Shown here: piece by piece, positions 8,401 through 17,234 of the stretch
Numbering within the stretch: position 1 is the stretch's first letter
Layout of the letters: the number at the start of each line of letters is the position of its first letter
Origin: Prochlorococcaceae cyanobacterium ETNP18_MAG_14
GTDB taxonomy: Bacteria > Cyanobacteriota > Cyanobacteriia > PCC-6307 > Cyanobiaceae
Assembly: GCA_030741055.1 (NCBI GenBank)
Contig: JASLWC010000003.1
Coordinates: 1-49,007, forward strand
Length of the DNA: 49,007 nucleotides
Direction of reading: 5' to 3'
Notes under the pieces: model-generated
The model's database searches: none
The model's input: the letters and a program-made list of their open reading frames with translations, nothing else
Told to the model about the DNA's origin: nothing
Program-made: the position numbers and the translations under genes

Positions 8401-9483
8401 GTGAAATTCTCCCAATGGCTAGCTCTGACTGCACTAGTGGCCTCAGGAGTACTGCTCTGGAGCCTTAGAGAAGTAGTAATTCATCTCTTTGCAGGCATTG
8501 TTCTAGCCATGGCTCTGTGCACCTTGGTGGGTGAGCTGCGCTCAAAGAAATCGATGCCACGCCCAGTAGCCCTACTGATCTGCTTGATAGGGCTTGCGCT
8601 TGTCGTGAGTATTGCAATAGCGATTGTAGTTCCCCCATTTACAGAACAGTTCCACCAATTGCTATTACAACTTCCCGCCGCCGCAAAGGAGCTCTGGAAG
8701 TTGGCCATCGGCGCTATCAACCAAACTTCAGAGATGGTCTATGGAGTTGGCAATAGCAAGGGTGAATGGGAGAAGCAGCTGTTTGCCGATGGATTTAATC
8801 CCCTACAAGATGGTTCGGGATTGGCCTCAGGCCTAAGTGAAGGTCTTCAGAAACTTCTTGGCCTTGCAGGCAATCTCGGCAGTGGCGTGGTGCAACTTCT
8901 TTTTGTGTTGGCCATGAGCTTGATGATTGCAGTGCAGCCAACTGCATACCGAGAAGTAGCCATCTTGTTATTGCCTTCGTTTTACAGACGACGGGCCCGT
9001 TCAATCCTGAGCCAATGTGGAGAAGCCCTAAGCAGCTGGATGGTTGGCGTATTGGTCAGCTGTTTTTGTGTAGCCCTGCTTGCTGGAATCGGTCTTTCAC
9101 TTCTTGGGGTAAAGCTAGTAATGGCAAATGCCCTGCTAGCTGGTCTGCTCAATGTGATCCCAAACGTGGGTCCCACATTGAGCACCATCTTTCCGATGTC
9201 GGTAGCACTACTTGATGCCCCCTGGAAAGCAGTTGCAGTGCTTGGTCTCTACGTGGTGATTCAGAACCTAGAGAGTTATGTGATCACGCCATCAGTGATG
9301 CACCACCAGGTGAAATTGCTGCCAGGTCTCACCCTTACCGCCCAATTTGTTTTCACAGTGGTGTTTGGCCCTCTCGGCCTACTGCTAGCGCTGCCACTAG
9401 CTGTAGTGATGCAGGTTTTAATTCGCGAAGTGATCATCCACGATCTGCTTGATCCCTGGAAGAAACAGCGCCTGGCTCGATGA
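8401..9483 (+). CDS. AI-2E family (UPF0118/PerM) permease 1
   Basis: The 360-residue inner-membrane protein begins with GTG. Hydrophobic helices cover about residues 5-60 and 65-85, a soluble insert follows, and the conserved C-terminal helices include LLNVIPNVGPTLSTIFP, VVIQNLESYVITPSVM and LLALPLAVVMQVL. Members of this family include AI-2 exporter TqsA and putative Na+/H+ antiporters, so the substrate is uncertain. Its stop overlaps the next gene's start in ATGA. The two paralogues are therefore translationally coupled and may form a hetero-oligomer. Confidence 0.88.
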   Translation: MKFSQWLALTALVASGVLLWSLREVVIHLFAGIVLAMALCTLVGELRSKKSMPRPVALLICLIGLALVVSIAIAIVVPPFTEQFHQLLLQLPAAAKELWKLAIGAINQTSEMVYGVGNSKGEWEKQLFADGFNPLQDGSGLASGLSEGLQKLLGLAGNLGSGVVQLLFVLAMSLMIAVQPTAYREVAILLLPSFYRRRARSILSQCGEALSSWMVGVLVSCFCVALLAGIGLSLLGVKLVMANALLAGLLNVIPNVGPTLSTIFPMSVALLDAPWKAVAVLGLYVVIQNLESYVITPSVMHHQVKLLPGLTLTAQFVFTVVFGPLGLLLALPLAVVMQVLIREVIIHDLLDPWKKQRLAR

Positions 9484-10481
9484 ATGCCCGCACTCTGCTA
9501 GTCGCACTCACTCTGGTGATGCTGGCGCTGCTCACCTGGCAGCTGCGCTGGGTGCTGTTAGTGCTCTTCGGGGCAGTGGTATTGGCAGTAGCGCTTGATG
9601 TTCTTATCGAGAAGCTACAGAAACGGACCTCCTGGCCTCGCCCTCTTTCGCTTGCAGTGGTGCTGTTAGTGCTGCTGCTTGTCGGTGGCGTGGTGTTCCA
9701 ACTGCTAGTGCCGGAGTTGATCACCCAGGTGCAACAGCTAGGCAGCCTCGTACCCACTGCGATGGAGAAGCTGAAATCAATGCTCTCCAGCAATCCTCGT
9801 CTAATCAATCTAGAAGAGTCCTTTACTGAACTGTTCAGCTGGGAACGCATCCAACCCTTGGGTTCCCAATTGCTGGGTTTTGCCGGCGGAGCGGCCAACA
9901 GCCTGATTCAGTTGCTTTTGATGAGTCTGCTGGCAGTGTTGCTTGCCTTAGATCCTGACTCCCACCGGCAGATGGTGATTGCTGTGACACCACGTCCGGC
10001 AAGACAAGCGATGAATGAGTTGCTGACTAAATGCCGAATGGCCCTAGGTGGCTGGCTTACTGGCATGACAATCTCTGCAAGCACTGTGTTTGTGCTCACC
10101 TGGGGTGGACTGGCACTGCTCAAGGCCCCCCTGGCCTTATTAAGTGCCTTGTTATGTGGCCTGCTTACCTTCGTTCCCACCATTGGCCCGACAGCCGCCT
10201 CACTGCTGCCGCTCGCACTGGCGCTGACTGTATCCCCCGTGCTGATGATTCAGGTGCTGGTGCTGCGGTTGATTTTGCAAAACCTAGAGGCCTTCCTACT
10301 CACCCCCCTATTACTGAGTCGCACAGTAAATCTCCTGCCGACTGTGGCATTAATGGCTCAACTGAGCTTGGGCGCCTTGCTGGGTCTACCTGGCGTATTA
10401 CTCGCCCTACCCCTTGTAGTGGTTTTGCAAGTGGTTATGGAACAAGTCGTTGTTGAGCAGATCATGGATCGCTGGGCATGA
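9480..10481 (+). CDS. AI-2E family (UPF0118/PerM) permease 2
   Basis: This 333-residue protein is a paralogue of the preceding gene. It has the same layout: N-terminal helix pair, soluble insert (about residues 90-130), and conserved LLTFVPTIGPTAASLLP, LILQNLEAFLLTPLLLSRT and LLALPLVVVLQVV. The ATG overlaps the upstream stop by 4 bases. The pair probably arose by tandem duplication. The substrate is unknown. Confidence 0.88.
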   Translation: MNARTLLVALTLVMLALLTWQLRWVLLVLFGAVVLAVALDVLIEKLQKRTSWPRPLSLAVVLLVLLLVGGVVFQLLVPELITQVQQLGSLVPTAMEKLKSMLSSNPRLINLEESFTELFSWERIQPLGSQLLGFAGGAANSLIQLLLMSLLAVLLALDPDSHRQMVIAVTPRPARQAMNELLTKCRMALGGWLTGMTISASTVFVLTWGGLALLKAPLALLSALLCGLLTFVPTIGPTAASLLPLALALTVSPVLMIQVLVLRLILQNLEAFLLTPLLLSRTVNLLPTVALMAQLSLGALLGLPGVLLALPLVVVLQVVMEQVVVEQIMDRWA

Positions 10482-10634
10482 TCTACAGACAAAAACAAGC
10501 CCAAAGCTTTCTATGCCTTCTTTAAACAACCTCCCGGCATCTGTGAAGAGCCCATAAAACTCAAGCTTCACATTTTTCTCTTAACCAATTGATTTGGGCT
10601 AACAACTGCTACCAAGCCTTGGCGATTAAAACCC

Positions 10635-10650
10635 TGTGAGCAAGATCACA
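10635..10650 (+). promoter_or_regulatory. CRP-type operator upstream of the M10 peptidase
   Basis: TGTGA-GCAAGA-TCACA is a perfect match to the CRP/SyCRP1 half-site pattern TGTGA-N6-TCACA. It lies 89 bases before the peptidase ATG. A second near-palindrome, GGTTGATCTAGATCACC, follows at about 10656-10672. The spacing suits activation from upstream. The rest of the 10482-10739 gap shows no gene. Confidence 0.5.
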
Positions 10651-10739
10651 GATGTGGTTGATCTAGATCACCGCATTAGATGCTGAGAAAAGCGATGTTA
10701 TCTGCATCGAGGGAATAATCCCCACAATCAATAGCATCA

Positions 10740-11501
10740 ATGACTATCTCCGCCAATGGTCTTATCAGTGAGAGTTTTGGGAATCACACACTCAATGCAC
10801 TCAATGGCTCTGAAACTCTCAACTACTACATTCACCAAACAGCAGAAGAAAGTTTCGCTCTTGATTACTCAACAAGTATAAATAGCGTTGGTCATTCCTT
10901 CGAAGACAATGTCTTCATTCAGGGTGTCTTCAACAATCTTGATCCATTAATCGACCTAGACTTTGTACAGCAATCTACCTACGAAGAAACTCAGATTGAC
11001 ATCTATTCTGTTGATTATGTCAGCAGCTGGACTGAGGGCATTGTGGGGCAGGTTTTTAATCAATACGACTCAGGTCAGTATTGGGATGTCGTCTGGAAGG
11101 ACACGGATATGGAAGATTCATTAAATGATTTTGACAGAAACTCAATCATCCATGAGATCGGTCATGCACTAGGTCTTTCTCACCCCTATGAAGATCCCAC
11201 AAATGGAAACTGGGACACTGATGACACAGTGATGTCATACAACCAGAGCATTGATGGTTGGGATTACTGGTTTAGCGATTCTGACATTGCTGCCCTTCAA
11301 GCAATCTGGGGAGTGGAGGATGATTACAGTGGATCTTACAAAGAGCTAGCACAAGCAGGCGAACTTCTATTCACTGAAGAAGCTGGCAGTATGTTCGCCA
11401 TGCAATCTGCAAATAAAAGTGAAGTCGCCACTGCTCTAGAGACTAACTTCATGGCCGCTGTCAACCCCCACATTGGCTGTTCCTGCTGCTCGTCTTGTTA
11501 A
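10740..11501 (+). CDS. M10 family (serralysin-like) zinc metallopeptidase with Cys-rich tail
   Basis: The 253-residue protein carries the metzincin zinc site HEIGHALGLSHP near residue 138 and the Met-turn TVMSYNQSID. It fits an N-terminal M10 fold ending in a helix (ALQAIWGVEDDY). There is no Sec signal peptide. Serralysins leave the cell by type I secretion through C-terminal RTX repeats, but no GGxGxD repeat is present here. The last residues instead are HIGCSCCSSC, five Cys in the final eight. It stands alone, with a strong terminator behind it and a CRP-type site ahead. Secretion is inferred only. Confidence 0.85.
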   Translation: MTISANGLISESFGNHTLNALNGSETLNYYIHQTAEESFALDYSTSINSVGHSFEDNVFIQGVFNNLDPLIDLDFVQQSTYEETQIDIYSVDYVSSWTEGIVGQVFNQYDSGQYWDVVWKDTDMEDSLNDFDRNSIIHEIGHALGLSHPYEDPTNGNWDTDDTVMSYNQSIDGWDYWFSDSDIAALQAIWGVEDDYSGSYKELAQAGELLFTEEAGSMFAMQSANKSEVATALETNFMAAVNPHIGCSCCSSC

Positions 11502-11570
11502 CCACCAGGCAACTTGGCAGAACTGGGTTCGGCGATCTTTTATAGATAGATAGATAACAAATCATCTTAA

Positions 11571-11605
11571 CTACAAAGCCCCGCTCGGCAGCGGGGCCTT
11601 GTTAT
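11571..11605 (+). terminator. Intrinsic terminator after the M10 peptidase
   Basis: GCCCCGCT-CGGC-AGCGGGGC forms a perfect 8-bp GC-rich stem with a 4-base loop at 11578-11597. It is followed by CTTGTTAT and preceded by ACAAA. It is the strongest terminator-like hairpin seen downstream of a gene in the window. Confidence 0.8.
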
Positions 11606-11685
11606 GCAAAAAACCAAGACCTAAAGCGAACTTGATATTCAACACATCTCTTACCTCAGCGTATTGATCAAAGCCTATACTCAAA

Positions 11686-11895
11686 ATGGCCCGCTATAAT
11701 GAGATTTGGCTATTATTTATCAGGGATCAGAGAATAAACAAAATAGCCAACCCAAGCAACGGAATAAGTAGTAAGAACCTCAAAGACGAAAGCATCAGAG
11801 CGGAACTGATAATTTTCCACCTTTCATCACTAGCTGACAATCAATCTGAGCAGAATCAAAAGCGCAGCAATGAGCTAATAGAGCAGTGGGTTTAA
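11686..11895 (+). CDS. Hypothetical protein, 69 aa (doubtful)
   Basis: The ATG lies just after CCTATACTCAAA. TATACT resembles a -10 element, so there would be no leader for ribosome binding. The product is polar and helical (NQSEQNQKRSNELIEQW) with no family I recognise. It converges on the minus-strand operon end at 11907. Confidence 0.25.
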   Translation: MARYNEIWLLFIRDQRINKIANPSNGISSKNLKDESIRAELIIFHLSSLADNQSEQNQKRSNELIEQWV

Positions 11896-11906
11896 ATCCG
11901 ATTCAT

Positions 11907-12164
11907 TCAAGGTGAGTCGTTAATGCCGTCTCCATCCTGTGATATCCGTCGAGAGGGCCTATACCGCCGCCAAAGCGATGGACTGCAAAACAACACGACT
12001 ACAGCCAAGCAATGGTGGCGAAGAGCAAAGATCAACTGCGTAAATGTGAAATGCTCTAAAAGCAAGCGAAACTCTGTTCGCAGATCCCAAAGGGAAAGAC
12101 CCAAAAGAACTAGTGGCAACCAACGTTCGCCAGAAAAGCCACGAGAGCGAACAGTTTCAGCCAC
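11907..12164 (-). CDS. Small membrane protein at the end of the secDF operon
   Basis: This 85-residue protein has two probable transmembrane segments, WLPLVLLGLSLWDL and FALRHHCLAVVVLFCSPSLW, and a basic tail. Its ATG lies 6 bases after the secF stop, which indicates co-transcription with pdhB-secD-secF. I assign no family. A link to Sec-dependent export is suggested only by position. Confidence 0.65.
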   Translation of the reverse strand: MAETVRSRGFSGERWLPLVLLGLSLWDLRTEFRLLLEHFTFTQLIFALRHHCLAVVVLFCSPSLWRRYRPSRRISQDGDGINDSP

Positions 12165-12170
12165 CAGAGC

Positions 12171-13241
12171 TCAGCTTGCCCCCTCACTCGGAGGTTGAGA
12201 CTCAGACAAAGGAGAAGATTGAGAAGCAGGGGTTGGAGTGATTTTCAAAGTTGTCGCAGGAGGACCACCCCCTTGCCAGAGACTCAGCAATGAAGGAGCC
12301 AGGGCAATACTTGACCAGCTGCCAACTATTACCCCTAGAGCAAGCGCTACAGCAAACCAATAAAGCGTTGCCCCACCGAAGATGATCAGAGCAAGCAGAG
12401 GAAGCAAGGTGGTGCCGCTGGTATAGAGAGTTCTTGTCAGGGTTGCAGACACGGCCCGATCAATCTGTTCTGTCAGTGGCAAGGTGGAATCCACACGACT
12501 GCGCTCACGTATACGGTCAAACACCACCACAGTGTCATTCACCGAATAGCCAGCAATCGTGAGCAGAGCTACAGCGAAAAGGCTGTCTACTTCAAGCGAC
12601 CGCAGCAAACCCAACCAAGCAAATACACCGCAAACAATGATCACATCATGGGCAAGTGCTACAAGAGCCAGCAAGGCATAACGACGGTCGTAGCGAAAGC
12701 TGATATAGATAGCGATCCCCGTGAACGCCACCAAAAGAGATATCAAGCTGCTGCGCAGCAATTGACCACCCAGGCTGGGGCCAATGGTGTCTACCGACTG
12801 GCCACCACTCTGAAGCGGCCCTGCTACCTGATTTATCCCCTCGATCACAGCCTGCCCTTGAGCGGCAGAAAGGAAAGGCAATCTCAATACCAGAGACTGA
12901 CCACCATCAAGAAGTTGCACCCTGGCTCGAGAAAGGCTTGGAGCAGCCTCGCTGTTGTTATCAGGCAAATCCAGCCCTGCCAAAACCTTGGCCACAGTGA
13001 CGGTATTAAGTGACTGACAGCTCTTGGTACAACTACGCTCTAACTGGATCTGAGTTCCACCAGTGAAATCGAGGCCTGGCCGAAGCGGAGCTCCAATCGA
13101 GGGATCCCGCCAACAAAGAATCAATCCCACAAGACTGATCACCACAACCACAGCAGAGATCCCCCAAACCCGACCTCGTTGACGACAAAGTTGAAATCTG
13201 AGTGGTCGCTGGGAAGACCCTATGGAAGATGAAACTGCCAT
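12171..13241 (-). CDS. secF: Protein translocase subunit SecF
   Basis: This 356-residue membrane protein has TM1 near residue 30, the conserved LDFTGGTQIQLE after it, a periplasmic domain, and five further helices containing SFRYDRRYALLALVALAHDV, AGYSVNDTVVVFDRIRE and the LTRTLYTSGTTLLPLLAL segment. SecF pairs with SecD to pull translocated proteins across the membrane using the proton gradient. The extra C-terminal 40 residues (Pro/Ser-rich) are unusual compared with E. coli SecF. Three bases separate it from secD. Confidence 0.95.
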   Translation of the reverse strand: MAVSSSIGSSQRPLRFQLCRQRGRVWGISAVVVVISLVGLILCWRDPSIGAPLRPGLDFTGGTQIQLERSCTKSCQSLNTVTVAKVLAGLDLPDNNSEAAPSLSRARVQLLDGGQSLVLRLPFLSAAQGQAVIEGINQVAGPLQSGGQSVDTIGPSLGGQLLRSSLISLLVAFTGIAIYISFRYDRRYALLALVALAHDVIIVCGVFAWLGLLRSLEVDSLFAVALLTIAGYSVNDTVVVFDRIRERSRVDSTLPLTEQIDRAVSATLTRTLYTSGTTLLPLLALIIFGGATLYWFAVALALGVIVGSWSSIALAPSLLSLWQGGGPPATTLKITPTPASQSSPLSESQPPSEGAS

Positions 13242-13244
13242 GAT

Positions 13245-14732
13245 TTAGGCGAAAGAAGAAGGCAACTGCTTGGCAGGCAAAAAATTGGTGGGACGCCTCA
13301 AAGCCTGATAACCCATCAAGAAACGCAGCAGTGTGCGAGTACAGCTAAGCGCCGTAAACAGACTCAGCAATACGCCGATACCAAGGGTGGCGGCAAACCC
13401 TTTAACCAAACCCGTACCAAGAAAAAAGAGTGCTGCACAGCTGATCAAAGTAGTGAGGTGACCGTCAACAATCGACGACAACGCCTCTGAGAAGCCTGTC
13501 TCTATCGAGCGAATCAGGGTATTGCCACGCCGCAATTCATCCTTGACACGCTCAAAGATCAGCACATTGGCATCTACCGCCATCCCAATACTGAGGATGA
13601 AACCAGCAATCCCTGGGAGGGTAAGGATTACAGGAATCAGGGAATAAACAGCAAGATTGAATAGGGCATAAAGGCTCAAGGCCATTACTGCAACCAAACC
13701 CGGCAGGCGATAGGTGAAGACCATGAAAATGGCCACCAAGGCCAGACCAGAAAGCGCCGCGATCAAACTACGGCGAATGTTTTCGGCGCCCAGGGTGGGA
13801 CCAATAGTTCGCACCTCGAGGATCTCCACGGGTAATGGCAGCGACCCACCCCGCAACTGGACTTCCAGATCGCGAGCTTCCTCTGCATTGAAATTACCGC
13901 TAATCGTGGCCGCCCCGCCAGTAATACCAGCGGCTCTGAACTGATCCCCAACACTGGCCTCACTAATAGACCTTCCATCAAGAACGATGCCGAGCAAACG
14001 ACTTGTACCAGCGATCGATTGAGTTAACTCAGCAAACTTATCTGCCCCCTCACGGTTGAAGGAGAGTGTCACCTCCCAACTGTCTGCGACGTTCTGCTGT
14101 TGATTACGCCCAGCTGTAACCAAATCCTTTCCTGTTAACGAAGTGGGCTTAAACAACTCAGCAATCTTGATGCTTGCCTGCTCCTCCAACTGTTCCAACT
14201 GCTCAATCTCACTACCAGCACTGCTCTGCAGGCCATAAGCCTTCTGTTCCTCAGCAAGTTGCTCGATATCTGGCTCATCCTCAGCTCGAGATTCTCCCGA
14301 CTTTGCTCGCTCTTGCTTCAACTTGAGAATGCTTTCAACCTGTCGCCTCAGCCTCTGTAAATTGCGAACCTCCTCTTCAGTGCCAGGCTTTTGAGCACGG
14401 AACTCAAGCAAAGCCGTCTCGCCTAGTACCTTGGCAGCCCGGGAGGGGTCTTGTTCTCCTGGTAACTGCAAAACCAACTGATCATCACCAATGGTCTGAA
14501 GGGTGGATTCGGCAACACCTAAGCCATTTACCCTGCGATCCAATACCGCCTTTACCGCCTCAAGCTGCTCCGACTTCACGCGAGTGATCTCGCCAGCGGG
14601 CTGCACTTCCAGAGTGAGTTGACTGCCACCTCGAAGATCAAGACCCAACTCAAGCGGGAAGTTGGCACATACAGATCCTGCTGCAATTGCAAGAGCAAGG
14701 ATCAGTGCAAACCAGCCCTGTTGACGTGCCAT
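13245..14732 (-). CDS. secD: Protein translocase subunit SecD
   Basis: The 495-residue protein has TM1 (LALAIAAGSV) and the LGLDLRGGSQLTLEV motif. A large lumenal/periplasmic domain of about 270 residues follows, with VNGLGVAESTLQTIGDDQLVLQLPG and GRSISEASVG. Five C-terminal helices carry FILSIGMAVDANVLIFERVKDELR and TTLISCAALFFLGTG. An acidic, Glu/Gln-rich stretch around residues 120-185 (EEEVRNLQRL to EQLEEQ) is a cyanobacterial-style insert. It acts with SecF after SecYEG. The ATG lies 3 bases from the pdhB stop. Confidence 0.96.
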   Translation of the reverse strand: MARQQGWFALILALAIAAGSVCANFPLELGLDLRGGSQLTLEVQPAGEITRVKSEQLEAVKAVLDRRVNGLGVAESTLQTIGDDQLVLQLPGEQDPSRAAKVLGETALLEFRAQKPGTEEEVRNLQRLRRQVESILKLKQERAKSGESRAEDEPDIEQLAEEQKAYGLQSSAGSEIEQLEQLEEQASIKIAELFKPTSLTGKDLVTAGRNQQQNVADSWEVTLSFNREGADKFAELTQSIAGTSRLLGIVLDGRSISEASVGDQFRAAGITGGAATISGNFNAEEARDLEVQLRGGSLPLPVEILEVRTIGPTLGAENIRRSLIAALSGLALVAIFMVFTYRLPGLVAVMALSLYALFNLAVYSLIPVILTLPGIAGFILSIGMAVDANVLIFERVKDELRRGNTLIRSIETGFSEALSSIVDGHLTTLISCAALFFLGTGLVKGFAATLGIGVLLSLFTALSCTRTLLRFLMGYQALRRPTNFLPAKQLPSSFA

Positions 14733-14735
14733 TAA

Positions 14736-15719
14736 TCAGAGCCCCTTACGAACAATCTGCTGAGCTGCCTCAACAATCTGATGGGGCTGAATAATCGTGA
14801 GATTTTCAAGCTTACCGTTATATGGAGTTGGAATATCCTGGCTGGAGAGCCTTACAGGCCGAGCATCGAGTTCATCGAAACACTGCTCAGTAATCAATGC
14901 GATCAACTCAGCAGCGATGCCACCAGTCTTCATACATTCCTCCACCACAATCACCCGATGAGTCTTGCGAATAGAGCGAGCAATTGTTTCCATATCAAAG
15001 GGTTTGAGACTGATTAAATCGATCAATTCTGCATCGATACCATCAGCCTCCAATTGCTCAACAGCCTTCAGACAGTGATGACGCATGCGCGAATAAGTGA
15101 GGATCGTCACGTCTTTGCCAGCACGAACCAGATCGGCCTGATCTAGAGCACAGACATACTCGCCCGAAGGTAACTCCTCAATGAGGTTATAGAGCAAAAC
15201 ATGCTCGAAGAAGAGAACCGGATTGTTATCCCGTATAGCAGCCTTCATCAAACCCTTGGCATTTGTTGGTGTGCTGCAGGCAACGATCTTGATCCCAGGC
15301 ACAGCATGGAAATAAGCTTCAAGCCGTTGACTGTGTTCAGCGCCAAGCTGACGTCCAACACCACCGGGTCCGCGCACAACGGTCGGCATCGTGAAATTGC
15401 CGCCACTGGTGTAGCGAAGCATCCCCATGTTGTTGGAGATCTGATTAAAGGCGAGCAACAAAAATCCCATGTTCATGCCCTCCACGATCGGCCGTAGACC
15501 TGTCATTGCAGCCCCCACAGCCATACCCGTAAAACTGTTCTCGGCAATGGGTGTATCAAGCACCCTGAGCTCGCCATATTTCTCGAAGAGGTCCTTGGTG
15601 ACCTTGTAGGAGCCACCGTATTGGCCCACGTCTTCGCCCATCACACATACAAGGGAATCCCTTGCCATCTCCTCATCGATGGCTTCCCGAAGAGCGTTAA
15701 AAAGAAGCGTACCTGCCAC
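14736..15719 (-). CDS. pdhB: Pyruvate dehydrogenase E1 component beta subunit
   Basis: The 327-residue protein follows the E1-beta pattern: [68 protein letters not shown], the [19 protein letters not shown] loop, and a C-terminal transketolase-like domain with [13 protein letters not shown] and [12 protein letters not shown]. With PdhA it decarboxylates pyruvate using thiamine diphosphate. I prefer the GTG at 15719 (giving [10 protein letters not shown]), the usual cyanobacterial N-terminus, over the ORF start 12 bases upstream. A weak ribosome-binding site precedes it. Confidence 0.95.
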   Translation of the reverse strand: MAGTLLFNALREAIDEEMARDSLVCVMGEDVGQYGGSYKVTKDLFEKYGELRVLDTPIAENSFTGMAVGAAMTGLRPIVEGMNMGFLLLAFNQISNNMGMLRYTSGGNFTMPTVVRGPGGVGRQLGAEHSQRLEAYFHAVPGIKIVACSTPTNAKGLMKAAIRDNNPVLFFEHVLLYNLIEELPSGEYVCALDQADLVRAGKDVTILTYSRMRHHCLKAVEQLEADGIDAELIDLISLKPFDMETIARSIRKTHRVIVVEECMKTGGIAAELIALITEQCFDELDARPVRLSSQDIPTPYNGKLENLTIIQPHQIVEAAQQIVRKGL

Positions 15720-15780
15720 GTTTCGCTGCAATCCCGGCCTTGCCGGCAGAAACCGCCAAGCTATCTCAGCCTGAGCAGCT

Positions 15781-15876
15781 TTAGCCCCCTGCGGCGAATG
15801 CTGAAAGCAACAGCACGGACAGCAGCAGCCCGGGACAAAGCAGCAGCACTAACTGACCTAGATCGTGAGGCGTCAT
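15781..15876 (-). CDS. 31-residue single-span membrane peptide upstream of pdhB
   Basis: This short gene reads [16 protein letters not shown] and continues [15 protein letters not shown] before a TAA stop. Residues 8-28 form one hydrophobic helix. A strong Shine-Dalgarno, CAGGAG, sits 8 bases before the ATG at 15876. It lies on the same strand as the operon, between the DUF3082 gene (45 bases away) and pdhB (61 bases away). Size and shape resemble the tiny subunits of photosynthetic or respiratory complexes, but it is not one I can name. The alternative is a leader peptide for pdhB. Confidence 0.65.
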   Translation of the reverse strand: MTPHDLGQLVLLLCPGLLLSVLLLSAFAAGG

Positions 15877-15921
15877 CAGCAAAACTCCTGAATCACAAAG
15901 CAGACCGGAGATAACTAAACC

Positions 15922-16278
15922 CTAGGCAGCATCTGGCTCCTTGCCAGCAAACAAACTGCGAATAAACACAAGGGTCAAGCCAAAGCCAATAAAAGCAAAG
16001 CTGAATGTGGCAAGAAAACACATGCCAATCACCAGTGTTTTAAAGCCTGAAGCGATGCTCTGAGCAATCGCCGAGCTGTAGTTAGGAGAATGAAGACTGA
16101 AATAGACCACAACCTTTTGGCTTAAGGCCAAACACAGCCAAGCAAAAAGCCCACTTGTAATCGCCCCGGAAAGAAAACTCAGCGGCCCCTTGCGAGGAGT
16201 CGTAGGACTATCTGCATCTGATGTAGTTGAAGACAGTGAATCTGCGGCCTCGAACGACCTGGGTTTGGAATCGCTCAT
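15922..16278 (-). CDS. DUF3082 family membrane protein
   Basis: This 118-residue protein has a polar Ser/Asp-rich N-terminus of about 40 residues, then two transmembrane helices ([19 protein letters not shown] and [25 protein letters not shown]) separated by a loop with [19 protein letters not shown]. This pattern matches DUF3082, found in cyanobacteria and plastids. Its function is unknown. The ATG at 16278 overlaps the ispE stop (ATGA), showing translational coupling. The frame open to 16320 is not needed. Confidence 0.85.
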   Translation of the reverse strand: MSDSKPRSFEAADSLSSTTSDADSPTTPRKGPLSFLSGAITSGLFAWLCLALSQKVVVYFSLHSPNYSSAIAQSIASGFKTLVIGMCFLATFSFAFIGFGLTLVFIRSLFAGKEPDAA

Positions 16279-17234
16279 TGCTCCAGTTTGACTCCCTGCG
16301 CCCGCAGAGCAGTGCACCAACTAGTTAGACCAGCCTCAGTGAAAAGCTGCCGTTGTGAAGCCAACGCAGTCTGAGCTGAGTCGAAATCAGCAAAAAGAGC
16401 AAAGCAACTCGGACCAGATCCACTCATCGCCACAGCAAGAGATCCAGGCAAATCAGAAAGCAATTTCAGCGAGACCTGAACAGCAGCCACCTCTGGTGCA
16501 ACCACCTCTTGCAGATCATTGCGTAAAGGAGGTGGATCATCTACCCGCAAAGGTTTCAACCAAGACGCATCTCTAAGGGCCTGACGACGTTGCTCGAAAT
16601 CGCATTCCTGCTGAAGGTAACGACTGCCAGAAAGCTCCCGACAAAGGCCATAAGCCCAAGGAGTTGAAACGCTCACTGATGGATCCTTAACCAACACCAC
16701 AGCCATGGGTGCCTTGAGGGCTGGCAGCGGTTCCAACCGTTCACCACGACCGAAACACAATTGGCTGCCGCCTGCCAGACAAAAAGGCATATCAGAGCCA
16801 AGCTCAGCCGCAAAATCCTCAAGCTGATGCTGAGAAAAATCGAGCCCCCAGAGGGCATTGAGCCCCACCAGAGTTGCAGCACCATCGCTGGAGCCGCCCG
16901 CCAAACCAGCTCCAATCGGGATGCGCTTCTGCAAATCAATGGCCACTCCAAGTTCAGGAAAAGCCGAACGATCACGTAGTAACTGAGCAGCCCGCACGAT
17001 CAGGTTGTCGCCAGCAGTGCTAAGGCTCGAATCGTCACAGCCAAGGCTGATGGTGCCATCAGCAGTGCTGGTGAATTGAAGCTGATCAGCAAGTTCGATG
17101 CTCTGCATCACCATCGCTAGCTCATGAAAGCCATCCGGCCTGAGTCCAAGCACCTCCAGATGCAGATTGATCTTTGCGGGAGCCGTAACGCTGACGGAAT
17201 GCCCTAAAGCATCAGACCGCATCGAGATACTCAT
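16275..17234 (-). CDS. ispE: 4-diphosphocytidyl-2-C-methyl-D-erythritol kinase
   Basis: This GHMP kinase of 319 residues phosphorylates CDP-methylerythritol in the plastid-type MEP pathway to isoprenoids (carotenoids, phytol chain, quinones). Evidence includes [22 protein letters not shown] at the start, the ATP loop [17 protein letters not shown] near residue 110, and [12 protein letters not shown] near residue 270. The start overlaps the rsmA stop by 4 bases. MSIS at 17234 is used, though MRSDALGH 12 bases on is an alternative. Confidence 0.96.
   Translation of the reverse strand: MSISMRSDALGHSVSVTAPAKINLHLEVLGLRPDGFHELAMVMQSIELADQLQFTSTADGTISLGCDDSSLSTAGDNLIVRAAQLLRDRSAFPELGVAIDLQKRIPIGAGLAGGSSDGAATLVGLNALWGLDFSQHQLEDFAAELGSDMPFCLAGGSQLCFGRGERLEPLPALKAPMAVVLVKDPSVSVSTPWAYGLCRELSGSRYLQQECDFEQRRQALRDASWLKPLRVDDPPPLRNDLQEVVAPEVAAVQVSLKLLSDLPGSLAVAMSGSGPSCFALFADFDSAQTALASQRQLFTEAGLTSWCTALRAQGVKLEQ

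Noticed and set aside
10740-11501. Lanthipeptide (prochlorosin-like) precursor
   Set aside because: The Cys-rich tail is suggestive, but the protein is a full metallopeptidase, has no Nif11/double-glycine leader and no lanthionine synthetase is nearby.
15621-15914. A plus-strand frame of 97 codons between pdhB and the DUF3082 gene
   Set aside because: It is antisense to pdhB and to the small membrane peptide, which has the better ribosome-binding site and composition.
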